From the NCBI GenBank assembly GCA_035547425.1, contig DASZUU010000035.1, forward strand, positions 1 through 64,000: DNA of 64,000 nucleotides. Direction: 5' to 3'. Origin of the DNA: Alloacidobacterium sp035547425 (GTDB lineage Bacteria > Acidobacteriota > Terriglobia > Terriglobales > Acidobacteriaceae). Made by a program: the position numbers and the translations under genes. This document shows positions 19,098-26,484 of this stretch, in pieces (positions within the stretch are counted from its first letter, which is position 1; each line of letters starts with the position of its first letter). The notes beneath the pieces are model-generated. The model worked only from the letters and a program-made list of their open reading frames with translations, made no database searches and had not been told where the DNA came from.

Positions 19098-21332
19098 TTA
19101 ATCGCCATTCGCGAAACTTTCAATTTCCTGTTCGATCGATGCATGTGGCGTGGTGGAATATGCGGGTGTGCCGGAATTCTTCTTGTGACGATTAGGACGC
19201 CACTTCATGTTCATCGCGCTGATTCTGCTTTCCGCATCGCGAAGATCGTTTTGCAGGTCAGACTCGGCTCGCGCCAGGCGCACTCGATTGATGACAGCTG
19301 CTACTCCCGATACATCCAGCCTCTCCAGCAGTCGCGTGGCGCGCGTCAACCTGCGCTTTGTTGTCTTGCCGGCTTCCGACACCAGGATCGTCACATCGGC
19401 AGAGCGGGCCAGGTACTCAGTTTCAGCCGAAGCCAGCAACGGAGCTCCATCGATGAGGATAATTTCATATTCTTTTGATAACGTCTTAAATGCTTTCCCT
19501 GCGAAGTTGCACAGTGGAGTCATCGCGCCTGACAACGGCTTGGGAAAGACTGTTGTTGCATCAAGCTGCCCGGAGGCTACTGTCTGAAGGCCATCGGCAG
19601 GCACTCCGAAATCCGCATCCTGCACCGATCGGGTCACGCTGTCGTTGACGCCCAGCGTGACATAGGCGACAGGATCTGTATTGCCCGAAGCATCGATGGT
19701 CAATGTTTTATGGCCCAGGCGCGCCAATGTGCTGCCCATGCTGTGCACAATCGATGTAACTCCGGCTCCCCCTGCAATGCCGGTAAAGACAAATGTTCGT
19801 GCGCCGGAAGTGCGAACGGCATGGTCTATTCCCGCGGCAAGTCGCAATGAGCATTCATCGAAAACGCGCTGCGTCACATCCTGGTCATCCATCAGCACGC
19901 CGATAGGAGCAAACCCCAGCAGGGCCTCCATATCCGTTGCCGTATGAATGTAAGGATCAAAGATATCCATCGCAACCGCTGCGGCAATCCCCACAAGGAT
20001 AGAGAAAGGCAAGAGCAGAGGTAAAAGAAAACGAATCTTGCTGGGCTCTGGTCCGGTCGGCGGCAGGGCGGGAGCAAACAGATGAATAGATCCCGGCGAG
20101 CTGCTTTCAAGCTCCAGATTGCTGATGCGGTCGGCTACTTCGCTATAGCGGGTTGTAAGATGCGCAATTTCGGCTTTTAAATCTTCAGCGCGTTGCAGCT
20201 TTGGAGCAGCGGAAGCTGCTGTGCCCGTCTCGCGCCGCAGATCGCTGAGCAGCTTCGTTTCAACTGCGGAAGCTCGATTCAATTCCGCCCGGTCTTTCAA
20301 TTCCAGCTGCGCGGCGGCTTTCTTCTGCAGCTGAAGCTGCATGCTCTGCAACGCCTGATCGATCTGGTTCAGCTGCTCTTCGGTCTGCTTCCGCAGCGGA
20401 TGGTTTGGCGTAAGCGTGCTGAGCTGCTCGACCAGGGTGCTCCGCTTTTTTGCCAGGTCCGTCTTGAGAGCCATCAGCCCCGGATCATTCGCAACCAATT
20501 CATCGGCGGCTGCATTAAGAGCCGCATTCGGCGTCGAAGGATCGCTGTTCCGCAAGGCTGACAGCTGCGCTTCTGCCTGGACACGTTGCTCATGCGCCGT
20601 AGTCAGATCGGTGCGCATCTTGGCCAGTTCATCGTCGAAAGGATTGGAGCCGTCCGAATCCACCTTGGCCATGCCCAGTTCTTGAGTGATCGTTGATAGC
20701 TCCGTTGTCCGCGCATCGAGCTCTTTGCGAAGATCGTCGCGTGTTGCGCGAAGCGTGTTGAGGCGGTCATCGCGTCCGTAATACTCTTCGTTCTTCGCCT
20801 TGCTTATATACGATTGCGTCACCGCATTCACAATATCTGCGAGATGATCGGGCGTGGACCGATGAAGCGTGATCGAAACCTGATAGGTCAGGCCGACGCG
20901 TGCGATATCGAGAGACTTCTTCAGGCGGTCGATCGCGGCCCGCTCTGTTTCGCCCGGACGCTGCCATGCGCCGCGGGGAAGGCTGTGCAGCGCGTCTTCC
21001 AGAACATCGTAGCGCGTAATCGAATGCACCTGCTCCTGCACATACGAGTCATAAGGGCGTTCTTGTTCGCGGTCTTCGATGAGCGTCTTCGGAAACGTCG
21101 GCGAAACATAAATCGTGCTTTCCGCAACATAGCTGACACCATGGCGCATGAGGGCTGCAAGGCCCAGGCCGAGCACAACGACCGTAACAAGAACTGCCGT
21201 GACGCTATGCAGCCGAAGACTCTTCCATACATGAATACGCCATGCTGTTCCTTGCGCAGCTGACCGAAGCGGCAAGCGCGGCGCAGTCGAAGTACTGCGC
21301 GTTTCTTGCGGATTGACCGGGGTGATAAACAT
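19098..21332 (-). CDS. Wzc-like polysaccharide chain-length/co-polymerase protein with defective kinase domain
   Basis: The start is set at ATG 21332 (MFITPVNPQ), which has GAGG 9 nt upstream; a longer reading starts at 21380. The 744-aa product has a Wzz-type layout: TM1 about 42-62, a periplasmic coiled-coil-rich region about 75-425, TM2 about 434-456, then a cytoplasmic BY-kinase-like domain about 510-690. In that domain the Walker A reads GIAGGAGVTS (lysine replaced by valine, residue 525 region), Walker A' reads LTIDASGN and Walker B reads ILIDGAPLL. The C-terminus lacks the usual tyrosine cluster (one Tyr). Known role: it partners with the Wza-like channel and controls chain length through an autophosphorylation cycle. 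Here a scaffolding role without kinase activity is more likely (inference). It is encoded 74 bp upstream of the PKS-NRPS. Confidence 0.85.
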   Translation of the reverse strand: MFITPVNPQETRSTSTAPRLPLRSAAQGTAWRIHVWKSLRLHSVTAVLVTVVVLGLGLAALMRHGVSYVAESTIYVSPTFPKTLIEDREQERPYDSYVQEQVHSITRYDVLEDALHSLPRGAWQRPGETERAAIDRLKKSLDIARVGLTYQVSITLHRSTPDHLADIVNAVTQSYISKAKNEEYYGRDDRLNTLRATRDDLRKELDARTTELSTITQELGMAKVDSDGSNPFDDELAKMRTDLTTAHEQRVQAEAQLSALRNSDPSTPNAALNAAADELVANDPGLMALKTDLAKKRSTLVEQLSTLTPNHPLRKQTEEQLNQIDQALQSMQLQLQKKAAAQLELKDRAELNRASAVETKLLSDLRRETGTAASAAPKLQRAEDLKAEIAHLTTRYSEVADRISNLELESSSPGSIHLFAPALPPTGPEPSKIRFLLPLLLPFSILVGIAAAVAMDIFDPYIHTATDMEALLGFAPIGVLMDDQDVTQRVFDECSLRLAAGIDHAVRTSGARTFVFTGIAGGAGVTSIVHSMGSTLARLGHKTLTIDASGNTDPVAYVTLGVNDSVTRSVQDADFGVPADGLQTVASGQLDATTVFPKPLSGAMTPLCNFAGKAFKTLSKEYEIILIDGAPLLASAETEYLARSADVTILVSEAGKTTKRRLTRATRLLERLDVSGVAAVINRVRLARAESDLQNDLRDAESRISAMNMKWRPNRHKKNSGTPAYSTTPHASIEQEIESFANGD

Positions 21333-21400
21333 GGATCTGTACCTCAAAGCCGTAGTGGTTCGTATCGTATAAATCAGCAAACAATGCGCAGAGCAGAGAA

Positions 21401-22396
21401 TTACGGCGCCAGGACTCCAACCGTAACCAGTGTTGCAAGTGGACCAAGCTTGGAAACCGCACTCGTAAACTTCTGCATGCCGCTCGTGGGAATGTAAATC
21501 GTATCTCCGGCATGGAGCGTTACCTCTTCGCCGCCGTGAGGCTTCAGCAGGTCTTTGAACGGGACGGCAATCGTTCGATTGGTAGATGTCTGCACGATGT
21601 GAATTGTGGGCGAAGAGCCTGCGCCTTCAGCCAGGCCGCCGGCCTGCGCAAGCGCCAGGCGGAGATTCAGTTCCGGTGTTAAGGCTTCTGGTCCGGGGTG
21701 TTGCACGGCTCCAAGAACCGAGATGAACTCCTGCTGCTGCACCGGAACAAAGACGATATCGTTTCTGCGCAGCCGGATATCCGCCATGGCGCTTCCACTC
21801 TGCAGCAACTGCTTCAGCTCCACCGTCAGAGTCTGATCGTTCCCGCGGTAGATAATGCAGCGCTCGGGAATGGCATCCCTGCCATTTGCATTGGCCAGCA
21901 ATCCGCCGCGCGCAATGGCGTCAAGCAAGGTCGGCGTGCTGTCGTAGGTCAATACGCCAGGATGCTGCACATTGCCGAGTATCAAGATTCGATTCGAGCC
22001 GTATTTATCGATCCCAATCGTCACAGAAGGATTGCTGTAGTATTTTTCCAGCGCAGTCTGGATCGTCGCGGCAGCTTTTTCGCGCGTCTCGTTTGCAATC
22101 TGGATAGAGCCTGTGACCGGCAACGTAATTCTCCCATCAGGCCCGACCGTACGTTTTCCGGTCAGTTCTGGATAACCAGCCACGTCGATGGTGATTTCAT
22201 CCCCGGGCCCGATCTCATACTCTTCATCGGCGGGCGGCTCAAAATTCTGCAGAGCTTTGAGCGGGCTCACTTTCAATTGCGGAGCATTCGCTTCATGCGC
22301 TGCATTCTCTGCCTGCTGGGCGTGTGCAGTGATGGAGCCCAGCAAGAGCGTTGTCATCACAATGGATGTAGTGATTGCGGGCGCGAGAAGTTTCAT
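21401..22396 (-). CDS. Wza-like polysaccharide biosynthesis/export protein (outer-membrane channel family)
   Basis: 331 aa. From ATG 22396 the protein starts with a clean signal peptide (MKLLAPAITTS...ITAHA) and has GAGG 9 nt upstream. A longer reading from ATG 22465 overlaps the previous stop as ATGA, but would add 23 residues before the signal peptide. No lipobox cysteine is present, unlike classical Wza. YEIGPGDEITIDVAGYPELTG (about 62-82 of the short form) is the canonical Poly_export/PES motif, followed by two SLBB domains (ILGNVQHPGVLTY and VLGAVQHPGPEAL) and a final GDTIYIPTSG. Known role: forms the export channel for EPS together with the Wzc-like protein encoded just downstream. Confidence 0.9.
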   Translation of the reverse strand: MKLLAPAITTSIVMTTLLLGSITAHAQQAENAAHEANAPQLKVSPLKALQNFEPPADEEYEIGPGDEITIDVAGYPELTGKRTVGPDGRITLPVTGSIQIANETREKAAATIQTALEKYYSNPSVTIGIDKYGSNRILILGNVQHPGVLTYDSTPTLLDAIARGGLLANANGRDAIPERCIIYRGNDQTLTVELKQLLQSGSAMADIRLRRNDIVFVPVQQQEFISVLGAVQHPGPEALTPELNLRLALAQAGGLAEGAGSSPTIHIVQTSTNRTIAVPFKDLLKPHGGEEVTLHAGDTIYIPTSGMQKFTSAVSKLGPLATLVTVGVLAP

Positions 22397-22461
22397 ATCG
22401 ATAAACCTCGATGTACGAAATACAGAAGTGCTGCCGGTGAGGGAAACTGCGGAAAGCGTCT

Positions 22462-23643
22462 TCATAGTGTGCCTTTCGCAGTGCTGTTGCGCTCGGTTCT
22501 TACCCAGATCGCGCGGGCTGTGGAAGCATAAAGAACTTTGGGAATCAAAAAAAGCTTCCAGATCATATAAAGCGGAGCCTGTGCCAGCAGGGCCATTGCG
22601 CGAAGACGGTTTGAGCCCAGCGATATGGCGCGCAGCACATAAGCCAGCACCGCTGCAAGAGCGATTACGGCATAAATCCGGGTGAATGCTAACGGAATAG
22701 CTAGTGTGAGCAGAATGGCTGCCATGCCCAACGCTACCGGCAGGCTTATCAAATCGAGCACCGGCTCCAGAATCGACAAGCGGCCTTTCATAAGCTCGCG
22801 CGTAAGACGAGGCAGCCAGGTCTTTGCCGCCTGTAGCCTGCCGCCTTGCCAGCGCGCGTGTTGCGCCGTCTCGCCGTTCTTGGCCGTCGGCAGCTCGGAA
22901 GAAACGATCGCGGCTGGAATAAACGCGACTTTCTTATCCGCCAGTACCAGGTTCAGGTGGTATTCCAGATCTTCCACCAGCGAAAAAGCTGAATAAGGAA
23001 CAGCGCACAGCGTGGAAGAGGAAAGCGCAAATCCATTACCCAAAATCCCGGCAGACAGGCCAAGCCTGCTGCGTCCTAATGGGCGGACAAGATTAAAAGC
23101 CCGTAAAGCAAGCGCAACAAGCTCAGAGCGCACCCGTGCTTTCCCGGGATAAAGATCGTAGCGGCATTGAACCGCCGAAGCTCCATGCCTGAGCGCGTAA
23201 AGCACTTCGCTGATAAGGTTCGGTGATACCGTCGAATCTGCATCGACAACCAGGACAGCTTCCGCGCCGTGCGCAACAGCATAGGAAAAGCCGTGACGTA
23301 ATGCATGCCCTTTGCCGCGCGCAGAGGCGTCGTTATAGATAAGAGCCGTAGCTCCCGCCGCCTCCCCGAGCGCTGCCGTCGTATCTGTGCAGTTGTGCGC
23401 CACCACGTAAACGCTGACCTCCGCTGTCGCCGACAGGAGCAGGCTTTCCACGCATGCCCGGATTGTGCCTTCTTCGTTGTGCGCGGGAATCACTACCGCG
23501 AGACTGGAGATTGTATTCGCGCCTGCAATGCGCGGCTTCGTTTCCGGCAGAAGGCTCGCGGCAGTAAGCAGCAGCAACTCGCACACGAGCGGCACTGTAG
23601 CAGCTATCAGCACAAAACCGGCAATGGAAAAAAGTAAGGTCAT
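22462..23643 (-). CDS. GT2 family processive-type glycosyltransferase, membrane bound
   Basis: Start placed at ATG 23643 (MTLLFSIAGFV), 28 bp after the stop of the WecG-STAS gene; the longer frame from 23733 would overlap that gene. 393 aa. An N-terminal TM helix is followed by the GT2 core: AVVIPAHNEEGTI, VDADS (DxD), LVEDLEYH (ED) and QHARW (QxxRW). The last signature is characteristic of processive synthases such as cellulose/hyaluronan-type enzymes. About four C-terminal hydrophobic helices follow (about 290-375). Predicted to assemble or extend an EPS glycan at the inner membrane. It overlaps by four bases (ATGA) the longer possible start of the export gene, suggesting tight coupling. 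Confidence 0.85.
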   Translation of the reverse strand: MTLLFSIAGFVLIAATVPLVCELLLLTAASLLPETKPRIAGANTISSLAVVIPAHNEEGTIRACVESLLLSATAEVSVYVVAHNCTDTTAALGEAAGATALIYNDASARGKGHALRHGFSYAVAHGAEAVLVVDADSTVSPNLISEVLYALRHGASAVQCRYDLYPGKARVRSELVALALRAFNLVRPLGRSRLGLSAGILGNGFALSSSTLCAVPYSAFSLVEDLEYHLNLVLADKKVAFIPAAIVSSELPTAKNGETAQHARWQGGRLQAAKTWLPRLTRELMKGRLSILEPVLDLISLPVALGMAAILLTLAIPLAFTRIYAVIALAAVLAYVLRAISLGSNRLRAMALLAQAPLYMIWKLFLIPKVLYASTARAIWVRTERNSTAKGTL

Positions 23644-23671
23644 AGGAATCGCGAATATCTTTATGTTTTGT

Positions 23672-24925
23672 TTAGAACTTATGCAGCGGAGCTCCGGCGG
23701 CAATCGTCTGGCATATGCCTTGCAGAAACTCAAATCGAACCTGTACTTTTCCGAGCGATGCCCGGTTGCTGAATGAAGTCACAGCGGGCGCATAATGTTG
23801 CTGCTCTGCGCGCTCGGCGCGATGAATCGCATCGTCCACGCTCGATGTCATCATGAAATACATATTGAGGTGAGCGCCGTGAAGCATGCGGCGTACCTGC
23901 GGCTGCATCGCGGCGAGCCACAGTTCGCGGCTCGATTCGCGCATTGCCGAGGAGACTTGAATGAGGGCTCCCAGCGCATCTGTGCCCAGGCAGGTCGTTT
24001 CTGCCAGGTTGAGGACCAAATTTCTGCCTCGCTCCACCGACGCGCTCGCCATCGTGTGAAACTTGTTGACCGCCTCCTCGGTGAAATCGCCGTATACAGA
24101 AATCACATCCGTGGATTCAATGCGATCGCGATACACACCGGGCCGCGTTTTATGCTTTGGTTGCAGGGCTGCTGTCAGATACTGTGTCGGCATCTGAAAC
24201 GCAAAATCGATAATGTCATGAAAGTAGCGTTTTGCCAGTCGCCCCGGTTCGCGGGAAACGCGGTGCAGCCATTCCAGTCCGCTCTTCTGCATCCACAGCG
24301 GCGCCCGCTTCGTGGCTCCGGCAATAAAGTCCAGCGAGCCTCCTACTCCAATGCATACAGGCACATTGAGGCTGTCGCGGTGCATGGAAATCCACTTCTC
24401 CTGTTTCGGATTGCCGAAGGCCACGAGAAGAATGTCCGGCTTGGCTTCCGCAATCCTTTGGAGAATGTCATCGTGATCCATGTCTTCCAAAGACGCAGGC
24501 GGCGGCGAGTAGCGTCCTGCAATGCGCAGGCCCGGAAATGCTTGTATCAGCTTGTCAGCGGCCTTCGCTGAAGTGGCTTCAGCCGCACCCAGCAGATACA
24601 TGCTGAAGTTGCGGCGCACGCACAATGCGGCAAGCTTGGGAACAAGATCAATTCCGCAAACCCGCTCCTTCAGCGATCTCCCCATCAGCTTTGCCGCCCA
24701 TAAAATCGGCATGCCGTCGGGCACCACAAGGTCGCAGGAGCAAAGTATCTCCTGCAGCGCTTTGTCCTTCATGGAGTGCCGCAGAAAATCTACATTGGCT
24801 GTGGCAACCTGATGAAAGCCGCCCTGGTCAATTTTGTCTTCGATAAAACGTACTGCTTCATCGATGGTTATGCCGTGAAACGGAACGCCCAGGACTGCTG
24901 CGGTATATGGAAGTGTTGTGGCCAT
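23672..24925 (-). CDS. WecG/TagA (GT26) glycosyltransferase fused to a STAS domain
   Basis: Start at ATG 24925 (MATTLPYTAAVLGVPF), the usual GT26 beginning; the longer frame opens with TTG at 25009 inside the preceding gene. 417 aa. Residues 1-255 hold GT26 motifs: ANVDFL, VPDGMPILW, FGNPKQEKWI, GVGGSLDFIAG and SGLEWLHRVSREP. Known role: transfer of ManNAc-type sugars to undecaprenyl-linked acceptors. Residues about 285-385 look like a STAS (anti-sigma-factor antagonist) domain: VISVYGDFTEEAV, a long helix, then NLAETTCLGTDALGALIQ, where a Thr occupies the place of the phospho-Ser of SpoIIAA. The fusion suggests that the enzyme is regulated or tethered by a partner-switch (inference). Confidence 0.86.
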   Translation of the reverse strand: MATTLPYTAAVLGVPFHGITIDEAVRFIEDKIDQGGFHQVATANVDFLRHSMKDKALQEILCSCDLVVPDGMPILWAAKLMGRSLKERVCGIDLVPKLAALCVRRNFSMYLLGAAEATSAKAADKLIQAFPGLRIAGRYSPPPASLEDMDHDDILQRIAEAKPDILLVAFGNPKQEKWISMHRDSLNVPVCIGVGGSLDFIAGATKRAPLWMQKSGLEWLHRVSREPGRLAKRYFHDIIDFAFQMPTQYLTAALQPKHKTRPGVYRDRIESTDVISVYGDFTEEAVNKFHTMASASVERGRNLVLNLAETTCLGTDALGALIQVSSAMRESSRELWLAAMQPQVRRMLHGAHLNMYFMMTSSVDDAIHRAERAEQQHYAPAVTSFSNRASLGKVQVRFEFLQGICQTIAAGAPLHKF

Positions 24926-24972
24926 TTCTATGTCGCTCTCTGGGGGAGCTGTACATGCTTCAACTGCGCTTC

Positions 24973-25521
24973 TTAATTGACGGATATGCTGCCTTTTGGC
25001 TGGCTGCAATCCTGGTCTAAATCATCGATCGGCACTTCTACCGCAATCGACTGGCTTACAGACGAGACATTGACGAAGACCGTCAATTTATTGCCCATGC
25101 GAAGTACTTTTCCTTCTAATCCGGCCAGCGGCCCCTTCCGTATGCGAACCGATGTGCCTGCCGCGACATATTGCTGTCTCGAGCAAGGCATGCCGCTTTG
25201 AAGTGCAAGCCGCAGGGACTCGATCTCGTGCGTGGCAATCGGCTCCGGCGCCCCATTGTTGCCCAGGAGCTTCACCACTCCTGCAGTCTCCAGTACGCGT
25301 ACGCGATTGTGCAGCGAAGGCTCAAAGCGCGCGAAGAGATAGCCGCCGAAGGCAGGCACGTCCATGACTTTCTTGCGGTCTTTCCAGGTATGCACTTCGC
25401 GCAGGGTCGGAAGGTAGCTCTCAAATCCCTTTACCTGCAGCTCGGCCGCAATCCGTTCTTCGTAGCGATAACGCGTCTGCAGGGCAAACCACGCAGTATG
25501 ATTCGATGTTTGAGTATCCAT
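24973..25521 (-). CDS. Specialised NusG paralog (UpxY/LoaP/RfaH-like transcription antiterminator)
   Basis: 182 aa. Start ATG 25521 has a GAGGA ribosome site 5 nt upstream; ATG 25530 is an alternative with no ribosome site. The N-terminal NGN domain (about 10-100) has WFALQTRYRYEERIAAEL and FGGYLFARFEP. The KOW motif is VRIRKGPLAGLEGKVL (about 125-140). Specialised NusG paralogs load onto RNA polymerase at a leader signal and allow it to read through long operons for capsule (UpxY, RfaH) or polyketide (LoaP) synthesis. Here the gene lies near the head of a 21-kb run holding both EPS and PKS/NRPS genes. A GC hairpin (25537-25547) lies directly before its ribosome site. Confidence 0.9.
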   Translation of the reverse strand: MDTQTSNHTAWFALQTRYRYEERIAAELQVKGFESYLPTLREVHTWKDRKKVMDVPAFGGYLFARFEPSLHNRVRVLETAGVVKLLGNNGAPEPIATHEIESLRLALQSGMPCSRQQYVAAGTSVRIRKGPLAGLEGKVLRMGNKLTVFVNVSSVSQSIAVEVPIDDLDQDCSQPKGSISVN

Positions 25522-25536
25522 ATTCCTCATTTGGCC

Positions 25537-25547
25537 GGGCTTCGCCC
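25537..25547 (-). promoter_or_regulatory. Leader hairpin before the NusG-paralog gene
   Basis: On the minus strand the leader reads ACATGGGCGAAGCCCG (25551 down to 25536). It contains GGGC-GAA-GCCC, a tight hairpin ending about 10 nt before the GAGGA ribosome site. The same 16 nt occur in the same orientation relative to the gene at 29137-29152, before the glycosylphosphotransferase gene. It could be the RNA signal read by the NusG paralog or a translational control hairpin (inference). Confidence 0.5.
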
Positions 25548-25640
25548 ATGTCGGTCACAAGAACCGCTTCAGCTCAGGGTTTTAATCGGAAAAACACAAC
25601 GTCGAGACAACAACAAAGCAAAAACTGAATGCTCCGAATC

Positions 25641-25901
25641 TTATTTGTTCGGCTGCACTGTCCCGTCTAGGACGGGGCTTTCTTCCGTTAAGAGAACTTT
25701 GTGGAACAACCATTCCGGATCGCAATGCAATATCTCTGCTATTTGCGTTCGCAGATTGTCGCTCGGTTCTCGAAATCCATTGACGATCTTGCTGAGATGG
25801 GCCTCATCAATTCCTAGCATTTTTGCCATTCGGTTTTGACGAAGACCACTCGTGTAGATCCTCAATTTCAAATTCGGATAGATGTCACGGTGAATGGGCA
25901 C
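25641..25901 (-). CDS. Small XRE-family (cro/C1-type HTH) regulator
   Basis: 86 aa, GTG start at 25901 with AGG about 9 nt upstream. The sequence LRQNRMAKMLGIDEAHLSKIVNG (two stretches around residues 20-42) is a classic helix-turn-helix with the conserved Gln/Ala-x-x-Leu-Gly and Leu-Ser-x-Ile pattern, followed by NLRTQIAEILHCDPEWLF. It is the first gene after the predicted sigma-54 promoter and lies 119 bp upstream of the NusG paralog, so it is probably co-transcribed and may adjust expression of the same operon. No ligand or dimer domain is present beyond a short tail. Confidence 0.82.
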   Translation of the reverse strand: MPIHRDIYPNLKLRIYTSGLRQNRMAKMLGIDEAHLSKIVNGFREPSDNLRTQIAEILHCDPEWLFHKVLLTEESPVLDGTVQPNK

Positions 25902-25978
25902 TTTTGCAACCTATTTCCTTTTTATTTAAGCGGAAGCCAGTACATTTCTGCCTGATATCCGGTGCTGCCTACCAGATA

Positions 25979-25994
25979 AGCAATCGCCGTGCCA
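25979..25994 (-). promoter_or_regulatory. Sigma-54 (-24/-12) promoter of the EPS/PKS-NRPS operon
   Basis: The minus strand reads TGGCACG-GCGA-TTGCT, matching the sigma-54 consensus TGGCACR-N4-TTGCW at every defined base, with the required 10 nt between GG and GC. The expected transcription start is near 25968, about 67 nt before the GTG of the XRE gene and directed into the 21-kb minus-strand run. A gene for a sigma-54 activator starts at 26485 on the other side of the same intergenic region. Both facts together make chance unlikely. Confidence 0.82.
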
Positions 25995-26047
25995 AAGTTA
26001 TAGCTTTGTGATTGTCAACATTTTGTTGTGTTTGCTGTCCGGCATTG

Positions 26048-26087
26048 CAAAAAGTCGTTCAACTTTTTGTCACTATTTCCAAAAAGT
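26048..26087. promoter_or_regulatory. CAAAAAGT boxes: candidate enhancer (UAS) for the sigma-54 activator
   Basis: CAAAAAGT (26048-26055) and ACTTTTTG (26062-26069) form an 8-bp inverted repeat around a 6-nt spacer; a third CAAAAAGT lies at 26080-26087. They sit about 55-95 bp upstream of the sigma-54 promoter, where bEBP enhancer sites are expected. A fourth copy (26347-26354) lies 131 bp before the bEBP gene. The rest of the 583-bp intergenic region 25902-26484 holds a short CAACA/TGTTG inverted repeat (26016-26028) but no convincing gene. Confidence 0.5.
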
Positions 26088-26346
26088 AGATGAAAGTTGC
26101 GAAAAGAATCGTTTCTATATGTCTCGCATGTTCGGAAATCATGCAGTGTGACCGTATTTAAGACAGGCATGTCCATGCGGAAACATCGATGCCCCAGGCT
26201 CTCCCGGGTGGAATGAAAATGGCGGTTACCTTGGTGCAACGCTGTAATCTGCTGAAAATTCAATGGTAATCAAATGCAAAAGAAGCGTTGTGCGAGTGCA
26301 AAGAACGTATAAAGTAGGTGCACAGGACATTTTTAAGCAATCGGGT

Positions 26347-26354
26347 CAAAAAGT
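26347..26354 (+). promoter_or_regulatory. Further CAAAAAGT box upstream of the sigma-54 activator gene
   Basis: A copy of CAAAAAGT followed by TGTTG; its first ten bases, CAAAAAGTTG, equal one arm plus flank of the palindrome at 26048-26069. Its place before the bEBP gene suggests possible autoregulation. A single 8-bp match is weak evidence. Confidence 0.3.
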
Positions 26355-26484
26355 TGTTGCGATACAGATCATAAGCTCGGTATTCCGCAGCTTCGACGAG
26401 AAACTTTCTTCGGAATGCAGGGTCCGATAAGCGAGCAGTCTATGTATTGCGGCGAATCCCAAATACCCGCGAATAGAGGGAAAT

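Noticed and set aside
26015..26263. 82-codon minus-strand reading frame in the intergenic region
   Set aside because: It overlaps the candidate enhancer boxes, has no ribosome site and has a Cys/Phe/Asn-rich, unfamily-like sequence. More likely noise.
26324..26339. AGGACAT-TTTT-AAGCA as a second sigma-54 promoter before the bEBP gene
   Set aside because: GG and GC have correct spacing, but the surrounding positions do not match the consensus; GG-N10-GC alone is common by chance.
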